From Actinomycetota bacterium (GTDB lineage Bacteria; Actinomycetota; Acidimicrobiia; Actinomarinales; Actinomarinaceae): 26,914 nt of DNA. The DNA is taken from contig JAQCEB010000009.1 in the NCBI GenBank assembly GCA_027729925.1, positions 1 to 26,914 on the forward strand, given 5' to 3'. This document shows positions 22,390-26,914 of the stretch, piece by piece (position 1 is the stretch's first letter; each line of letters begins with the position of its first letter). Both the position numbers and the translations under genes were made by a program. Under the pieces are notes generated by a model. The model was not told where the DNA came from, ran no database searches, and saw only the letters and a list, made by a program, of their open reading frames with translations.

Positions 22390-23262
22390 TTGAGAATGAT
22401 GAGAGTTTGTAGGTTTATTAGTACCCATGGTTTTACACCAGACAAAAAAACTTTTATAGCAATAAAAGACAATGTAGAAAGAATAAAGATAGTTTCAAAA
22501 GAGAGAATTAGAGATGAATTATCAAAACTTCTAATTGGGGACAATCCATCCCTTGGAATAAGAGCATTAGTTGAAAGTGGATTAAGTATGTATATTATTC
22601 CGGAATTAAATGAACTCAAAATTGAAATAGATCCTGAGCATAACCATAAAGATGTTTATGAACACACCTTATTAGTTGTTGATAGAGTATCGCCAAATAT
22701 AGTTTCTCGATTAAGCGCACTCTTACACGACATAGGAAAACCTAAAACTAAAGGTGTAGAAAATGGCAAAGTTCATTTTCGACATCATGAAGTAGTTGGC
22801 GCGAAAATGAGTAAAGAGATATTGCATAGTTTAAAATATGATAAAAAAACAATAAAAGATGTCTCTAATCTAGTCGAAAAACATCTAAGACCACATACTT
22901 TTAAAATGGGATGGACAGATTCTGCAGTCAGAAGATATATGGTTGATGCAGGGGATCTTATTAATGAGTTAAATGAATTAGTAAGAGCTGACGTAACTAC
23001 AAAAAATAAAGACAAGGCTCAAGAAATAAATAACAATCTTGACGAAATGGAAAAAAGAATTTTTGAAGTAGCCCAAAAAGAAGAAATTTCAAAATTAAGA
23101 CCACCAGTTACTGGGGATGAAATCATGAAACATTTTAATATTGAACCGGGCCCAAAAGTTGGAGAAATAATGAAAGCTCTCTACGAACAGAGAATTAACG
23201 AAGGTCCAGTTTCTAAGGAAGAAGCATTAAAGTTAGCAGCCAGCATCTATAAAAATCTATAA
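22390..23262 (+). CDS. pcnA: CCA tRNA nucleotidyltransferase, C-terminal part with HD domain (frameshifted)
   Basis: This frame continues the same enzyme: SFSDDPLRMMRVCRFISTHGF, whose first residues precede the TTG that formally opens the frame, is the ATP/CTP-selecting neck region. It is followed by RIRDELSKLL and then an HD domain with NHKDVYEHTL, LLHDIGKPKTKG and HFRHHEVVGA, whose His and Asp residues are intact. RPPVTGDEIMKHFNIEPGP closes the family pattern. The HD domain adds phosphohydrolase activities in some relatives. Nothing within this part is broken, and codon use is the same as in the neighbours, which argues for a recent or artefactual frameshift rather than an old pseudogene. 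The gene lies upstream of argR with a 37-base gap. Confidence 0.85.
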   Translation: MRMMRVCRFISTHGFTPDKKTFIAIKDNVERIKIVSKERIRDELSKLLIGDNPSLGIRALVESGLSMYIIPELNELKIEIDPEHNHKDVYEHTLLVVDRVSPNIVSRLSALLHDIGKPKTKGVENGKVHFRHHEVVGAKMSKEILHSLKYDKKTIKDVSNLVEKHLRPHTFKMGWTDSAVRRYMVDAGDLINELNELVRADVTTKNKDKAQEINNNLDEMEKRIFEVAQKEEISKLRPPVTGDEIMKHFNIEPGPKVGEIMKALYEQRINEGPVSKEEALKLAASIYKNL

Positions 23263-23291
23263 TTGTATAAATATACAGATTATTGTATATT
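23263..23291 (+). promoter_or_regulatory. argR: Predicted argR promoter
   Basis: TTGTAT (23263-23268) and TATATT (23286-23291) are separated by exactly 17 bases, a good sigma-70-type pair. Transcription would begin at about 23298-23300, at the ATG itself, so the message is predicted leaderless; there is no ribosome site. Both hexamers are embedded in the two operator palindromes, which explains repression by steric blocking. Confidence 0.55.
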
Positions 23292-23297
23292 TATACA
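23264..23297 (+). promoter_or_regulatory. Pair of ARG-box-like operators
   Basis: TGTATAAATATACA (23264-23277) and TGTATATTTATACA (23284-23297) are near-perfect palindromes and exact reverse complements of each other, with centres 20 bases apart, two helical turns. They resemble the ARG box (TGnATwwwwATnCA). The argR start is two bases further on, so this is most likely an autoregulatory site bound by an ArgR hexamer. Confidence 0.85.
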
Positions 23298-23299
23298 TT

Positions 23300-23761
23300 A
23301 TGCAGAAAGCAACAATTCAGCGCCAAAGATTAATTGCTGATTTTATTGATGAAGGTAATGTATCGTCGCAAAACCAGTTAAAAGGTATGTTAAAAAAAAA
23401 TGGGATAATTATTACTCAAGCAACTTTGTCCCGAGATTTAAGTGAGATTGGGGCTGTTAAGAAAAGATTTAAAAACGGTAGATTAATTTATATCCTTCCA
23501 ACACAAGAAGAAAACTCTGCACAGTTCAAAATAGCTACAAAAGCTCTAAAAGATTTTGTACTTGACGTAGACTTTGTTTTAAATCAAGTTATTGTAAAAA
23601 CCCTAACCGCTGCAGCAACTGTTGTTGCTGATTCTATTGATAATTTGAATATTTCGGGAATGGCAGCATCTATAGCAGGCGATAATGTAGTTTTAATTAT
23701 CACAAAAGGAGAAATTGAAGCAAAAAATGTCGCTAATCAACTCAATGATTATATAAAATAA
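23300..23761 (+). CDS. argR: Arginine repressor ArgR
   Basis: The 153-residue protein has an N-terminal winged helix-turn-helix ending in ITQATLSRDLSEIGAVK, the hallmark DNA-reading helix of ArgR/AhrC. Its C-terminal oligomerisation and arginine-binding domain contains LTAAATVVADSIDN and SIAGDNVVLIIT. The arginine-contacting GDD motif reads GDN, keeping the first Asp. Hexameric ArgR with bound arginine represses arginine biosynthesis and its own gene. Two operators overlap its own promoter. No arginine biosynthesis gene is nearby, so its main targets must lie elsewhere. The esterase gene follows after four bases. Confidence 0.95.
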   Translation: MQKATIQRQRLIADFIDEGNVSSQNQLKGMLKKNGIIITQATLSRDLSEIGAVKKRFKNGRLIYILPTQEENSAQFKIATKALKDFVLDVDFVLNQVIVKTLTAAATVVADSIDNLNISGMAASIAGDNVVLIITKGEIEAKNVANQLNDYIK

Positions 23762-23765
23762 TTAA

Positions 23766-24572
23766 GTGCTTCAATTTTCACAATACGATAAGTCGTTCAC
23801 AAATGTTTTTTATAGCCAGCCTATCCTTGATATCAATGTTGAAGATTCAAATAGGTTTATTATTCGGGTGCCAAAATTTAGAGAAGTTACCCACTTAATT
23901 TATTCCTTTGATGCTGAAAATTTATTTTTAAAAGATAAAAGTTCTTATGGATACTGCTTTGAAATTGAAAATTTATTAAATGAATTAGAAGCTCAAAATG
24001 ATTTTGGGTATTTTTTAATATCATCAACATCAAATAAAAACAGAGCAATTCAGTACAATCCATACTTTCTAAATAAAGAGGTTAATCATGCAGAAATCCA
24101 TATAGATAATATTTTCAATGAGCATCTACCAGAAATTATTGATGATTTTGGGGTAAATTTTGATTTTGTAAACAAAATAGTAATGGGTGCTTCTATGGGA
24201 GGACTGATGTCTTTAAAAACTTCCATAATGTTTCCAGCTTTTAATAACATAATCTCTTTTTCACCTGCTTTTTGGTTTGGTTATCAGGAGCTTATAAAAG
24301 ACTTGAAAAATTTAAATACAAACACATCTATAAACTTAACAGTAGGGACAAATGAGGGAAAAATATTTAATAAACCTGTTGCTGACTTATATCCAACTGA
24401 CTGGAAATTAGATTTAAGTTCAAACAATAACTTTTATACCTCAGGAGTTAGAAAAATATATGAAGAATTAACAAATTCCAATATTAAAACTAATTTTATC
24501 CTTAAAGATGATGGAGAACACAATGAAACAACATGGAAAGTGTTACTCAAAGATATTCTTATTTCTTTATAA
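23766..24572 (+). CDS. Esterase family alpha/beta hydrolase
   Basis: The 268-residue protein has a nucleophile elbow GASMGG (Ser143 in IVMGASMGGLMSL) and a likely catalytic His252 in DDGEHNETTWK. The pattern fits the enterochelin-esterase/esterase-D group (PF00756), in which GEHNE-x2-W is typical. ISFSPAFWF after the elbow is another mark. The enzyme appears cytoplasmic, with no signal peptide. Substrate is unknown. The start is GTG, four bases after the argR stop, so it is probably transcribed with argR and thereby under ArgR control. No siderophore genes are seen. Confidence 0.8.
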   Translation: MLQFSQYDKSFTNVFYSQPILDINVEDSNRFIIRVPKFREVTHLIYSFDAENLFLKDKSSYGYCFEIENLLNELEAQNDFGYFLISSTSNKNRAIQYNPYFLNKEVNHAEIHIDNIFNEHLPEIIDDFGVNFDFVNKIVMGASMGGLMSLKTSIMFPAFNNIISFSPAFWFGYQELIKDLKNLNTNTSINLTVGTNEGKIFNKPVADLYPTDWKLDLSSNNNFYTSGVRKIYEELTNSNIKTNFILKDDGEHNETTWKVLLKDILISL

Positions 24573-24617
24573 ATCAAATGAACAAAGAATAATTGATGGA
24601 GTATTCTTAATCAATAG

Positions 24618-26039
24618 ATGAGTAATTCAACGATAGCACGTACAGAACTTGCCAAAATTATTAAAAACGGTGCTGTTCTTCTACATGGTGGCGAAATTTC
24701 TTATCGAAATAACGACACTTGGTATCCATTTAGACAAAACTCAAATTTTTACTACTTAACAGAGTGGCCAGAACCAGACGCCCATGCTGTAATTCTCATT
24801 AAAGACTCTAAACCCGAATTACATCTATTTGTTCTTGATAGGAATGAAGAAATGGAAACTTGGGATGGTAAAAGAATTGGACAGCAAGGCGCTGTTGAAA
24901 ATTTTAATGCAGTAAAAGCATATTCAAATTATGAATACAACAGCATGCTTCCAAAATTACTAGAAGGAAATAAAGACATATATTGTGATTACTCATCTTC
25001 AAGTTTTGAAAAGTATGATAGGAAATTGTTATCTACTGCTGTCCCATATGATCAAAGGGGCGGTGAGTTTAGTCAAGCAATACTCCATCCATTGCTTCCA
25101 TTAATTTCTGAATTAAGGCTTATAAAACACGAAGGTGAAATCGAACTTTTACAAAAAGCATGCGATATTACAGTACTAGGTCATATTGAAGCAATGAAGT
25201 TTGCAAAACCAGGAATGCATGAGTATCAAGTAGCAGCTCATATGGAAAAAGTATTTATTGAAAATGGTGCAGAAAGGCTAGGTTATCCATCAATAGTTGC
25301 TGGTGGTAATAATTCTTGCATTCTTCACTACTCAACTAATAGAGAAATGTTAAATGAAAATGAGGTTCTGCTAATTGATGCTGCAGCGGAGTATGGAATG
25401 TACTCATCTGATGTGACAAGAACCTTTCCTTTAAGTGGTAGGTTTTCTTCAGCTCAAAAAGACATATACAACGAAGTACTAAAAGCTCAAAATGAAGGCA
25501 TAGAAGGTGTGGTTCCGGGTAATACGATGAAAAATATTCATCATCAGACTATTAAATCACTTTCTGAATCGCTAGTAAATCTCAAATTGGTACCACTTGG
25601 TGTCGATGAAACTATTTCGATGCTACATTTCTTTGAGTTTTTTATGCATGGAACCGGACATTGGCTAGGGCTAGATGTACATGATGCAGGTAGTAATGAG
25701 CTAAATGGAAAACCAAGAGAATTTTTGAGCGGTATGGTTACAACAATTGAACCAGGAATTTATGTTAGACCAACTAAGCCAGTAATTGAGTTTCCTTTAT
25801 TAGAGAGAGATTTTGATGAGATTAGAGAGAGAAGAAAAACTCTTGGTATGGAAAAAGCAACCGCACTTGAAAAAGAAGAATTACAAAATGCTAAAACTAT
25901 TAAGCATGAAATTCCTAAAGAGTTGCTTGGAATTGGTGTAAGAATTGAAGATGATATATTGTGTACAACTAATTCCCCAGTTAATTTAACAGAAAAAGCT
26001 CCTAAATCAGTTGATGAAATTGAGGCTTTAACCTCTTAA
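24618..26039 (+). CDS. pepP: Xaa-Pro aminopeptidase (M24B)
   Basis: The 473-residue protein has an N-terminal AMP_N domain (about 1-165; FRQNSNFYYLTEWPEPDAHA) and a C-terminal pita-bread domain with all five metal ligands: Asp254 (LLIDAAAEYG), Asp265 (SSDVTRTFP), His348 (HGTGHWLGLDVHD), Glu378 (TTIEPGIY) and Glu444 (VRIEDDIL). It removes N-terminal residues preceding proline, in the cytoplasm. Between IYVRP and GIGVRIED lies an insertion of roughly 45-50 charged residues (about 386-435) compared with E. coli PepP. The 45-base leader holds two mutually exclusive AT-rich hairpins and GGAG 16 bases before the ATG. Confidence 0.92.
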   Translation: MSNSTIARTELAKIIKNGAVLLHGGEISYRNNDTWYPFRQNSNFYYLTEWPEPDAHAVILIKDSKPELHLFVLDRNEEMETWDGKRIGQQGAVENFNAVKAYSNYEYNSMLPKLLEGNKDIYCDYSSSSFEKYDRKLLSTAVPYDQRGGEFSQAILHPLLPLISELRLIKHEGEIELLQKACDITVLGHIEAMKFAKPGMHEYQVAAHMEKVFIENGAERLGYPSIVAGGNNSCILHYSTNREMLNENEVLLIDAAAEYGMYSSDVTRTFPLSGRFSSAQKDIYNEVLKAQNEGIEGVVPGNTMKNIHHQTIKSLSESLVNLKLVPLGVDETISMLHFFEFFMHGTGHWLGLDVHDAGSNELNGKPREFLSGMVTTIEPGIYVRPTKPVIEFPLLERDFDEIRERRKTLGMEKATALEKEELQNAKTIKHEIPKELLGIGVRIEDDILCTTNSPVNLTEKAPKSVDEIEALTS

Positions 26040-26044
26040 TCAAG

Positions 26045-26815
26045 ATGGCATCTTCAAGGTTAATTTACTCAATATACGAAAATCGTTTACAAAAACGATT
26101 GTTAAAAGAAAAACTACCAAAACATATAGGTCTAATTCATGATGGACATAGAAGGTATGCAAAGAAAGAAGGTTTATTAAGTTTCGAGGTTTCGTACAAA
26201 ATTGGAATGAATCGTTTCAAAGACTGCCTTGCTTGGTGTGATAATGTTGGAATTGAATACATAACTAGTTGGTTGCTATCGAGAGAAAATCTATCAAGGC
26301 CAAAATCCGAATTAGATCCATATTTTGAAGTTCTCAATCAACTTTTCGAAGAATTATTGATTGATGATGTTGTAGATAATTTTAAAGTCGAGTTTATTGG
26401 AAGCATTGATATGCTCCCAATTTTCTTACAAGAAACTATAAGTAAATTAAAAGAGGTTAGATCGGGTGGTCAAAAAACATTAACCATAGCATTAGGCTAT
26501 GGTGGAAGACAGGAAATTCTGGATGCTATAAAAGGTTTAATTGATGAAAATAGAAACGATGCTAACGATTTCGATACTTTATTAGAGAATGTAACAGACG
26601 AACAACTAAGGCAACATTTATACTCTCCGGAAACTCCAGATATAGATTTAATAATTAGAACTAGTGGTGAATCAAGACTTTCTGGATTTTTATTATGGCA
26701 AAGTGCATACTCAGAAGTAATTTTTCAAGATGTTTATTGGCCAGAATTTAGAAAAATAGATTTTTTAAGGTGTTTAAGAGAATATGCACAAAGAGAGAGA
26801 AGATTCGGTCAATAA
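26045..26815 (+). CDS. Isoprenyl diphosphate synthase, Z-type (UppS/Rv1086-like)
   Basis: The 256-residue cis-prenyltransferase adds isopentenyl diphosphate units with Z stereochemistry to an allylic primer. HIGLIHDGHRRYAKKEG carries catalytic Asp33, with the usual DGNRRWA changed to DGHRRYA. LLSRENLSRP, ALGYGGRQEI, RTSGESRLSGFLLWQSAYSE and REYAQRERRFG complete the family set. The N-terminal YSIYENRLQKRL and many internal blocks resemble mycobacterial Rv1086, which makes short-chain Z,E-farnesyl diphosphate used in decaprenyl phosphate synthesis, rather than the long-chain UppS. Chain length needs testing. It starts five bases after pepP, so is probably co-transcribed. Confidence 0.92.
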   Translation: MASSRLIYSIYENRLQKRLLKEKLPKHIGLIHDGHRRYAKKEGLLSFEVSYKIGMNRFKDCLAWCDNVGIEYITSWLLSRENLSRPKSELDPYFEVLNQLFEELLIDDVVDNFKVEFIGSIDMLPIFLQETISKLKEVRSGGQKTLTIALGYGGRQEILDAIKGLIDENRNDANDFDTLLENVTDEQLRQHLYSPETPDIDLIIRTSGESRLSGFLLWQSAYSEVIFQDVYWPEFRKIDFLRCLREYAQRERRFGQ

Positions 26816-26832
26816 ATTACTAAATATTGAAC

Positions 26833-26850
26833 AAACCTCTTTGGTTTTTT
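26833..26850 (+). terminator. Weak intrinsic terminator candidate
   Basis: AAACC-TCTTT-GGTTT followed by TTT forms a 5-bp hairpin with a T tract about 20 bases after the prenyl synthase stop. The stem is short and AT-containing, so the call is tentative, but the position and T tract are right. Confidence 0.4.
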
Positions 26851-26866
26851 ATAAAATTGGCTAATC

Positions 26867-26872
26867 TATAAT
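26867..26872 (+). promoter_or_regulatory. -10 element before a possible edge gene
   Basis: A perfect TATAAT lies nine bases before a GTG at 26882, following the terminator-like hairpin. As at the acyltransferase gene and argR, the spacing would give a nearly leaderless transcript. No clear -35 hexamer is seen. Confidence 0.4.
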
Positions 26873-26881
26873 GATTTCATT

Positions 26882-26914
26882 GTGCAAGAATTTTTAAACT
26901 CTCAAAACTTTACA
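26882..26914 (+). CDS. Possible start of next gene (cut by window end)
   Basis: A GTG opens a frame of 11 codons (MQEFLNSQNFT) that runs off the window. It is supported only by the TATAAT just upstream and by a terminator-like hairpin separating it from the previous gene. It is too short to assign any function. Confidence 0.3.
   Translation, partial: MQEFLNSQNFT

Noticed and set aside
1..26914. CRISPR arrays, insertion sequences, tRNA or rRNA genes
   Set aside because: No regularly spaced repeats, transposase motifs, or tRNA/rRNA-like segments were seen in the gaps, most of which are under 140 bases.

Overview
The window is a strongly AT-rich chromosome segment carrying the replication-origin region of an actinobacterium. 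Several arrangements point to Actinobacteria: dnaA-dnaN-DUF721-gyrB-gyrA-DUF3566 on one side; rpmH-rnpA-yidD-yidC-jag-rsmG-parA-parB on the other; a CwlM-type gene between parB and trxB; a MutT4-like Nudix gene next to pcnA; and a short-chain Z-prenyl synthase that resembles mycobacterial Rv1086. High AT content, short or overlapping gene junctions and missing usual members (no recF between dnaN and DUF721, no trxA, sigM or murJ near trxB) suggest a streamlined genome. A marine lineage such as Candidatus Actinomarina is my best guess, from composition and gene order only.

Left arm (1-13942, all minus strand, reading away from the origin): dnaA, dnaN, a small DciA/DUF721 gene, gyrB, gyrA and a DUF3566 membrane protein. 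A compact cobalamin riboswitch follows, then a tightly packed set: a BtuF-like binding protein, a DUF2090 class I aldolase, a PPi-type phosphofructokinase, a hotdog thioesterase, an acyltransferase-3 membrane protein, a lipoprotein with an internal duplication, and the start of an HlyD/MacA-like efflux adaptor cut by the window edge.

Origin (13943-14213): an AT-rich spacer between divergent dnaA and rpmH. It contains a 19-bp direct repeat with 20-bp period around the palindrome TTCGCGAA, and a third inverted partial copy. No standard DnaA box is visible, and DnaA has an altered DNA-recognition signature.

Right arm (14214-26914): the rpmH to parB cluster (membrane insertion, RNA processing, chromosome partition) reads away from the origin, with a parS site inside the end of rsmG. 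A minus-strand group follows (Nudix, GNAT, small membrane protein, trxB, degenerate CwlM). Then come plus-strand pcnA (split by a frameshift), argR behind two perfect ARG-box-like operators, an esterase, Xaa-Pro aminopeptidase and a Z-isoprenyl diphosphate synthase.

Two genes, pcnA and the CwlM homologue, show reading-frame problems at T-rich runs. They are either sequence errors or real frameshifts. No tRNA, rRNA, CRISPR array or insertion sequence was seen.
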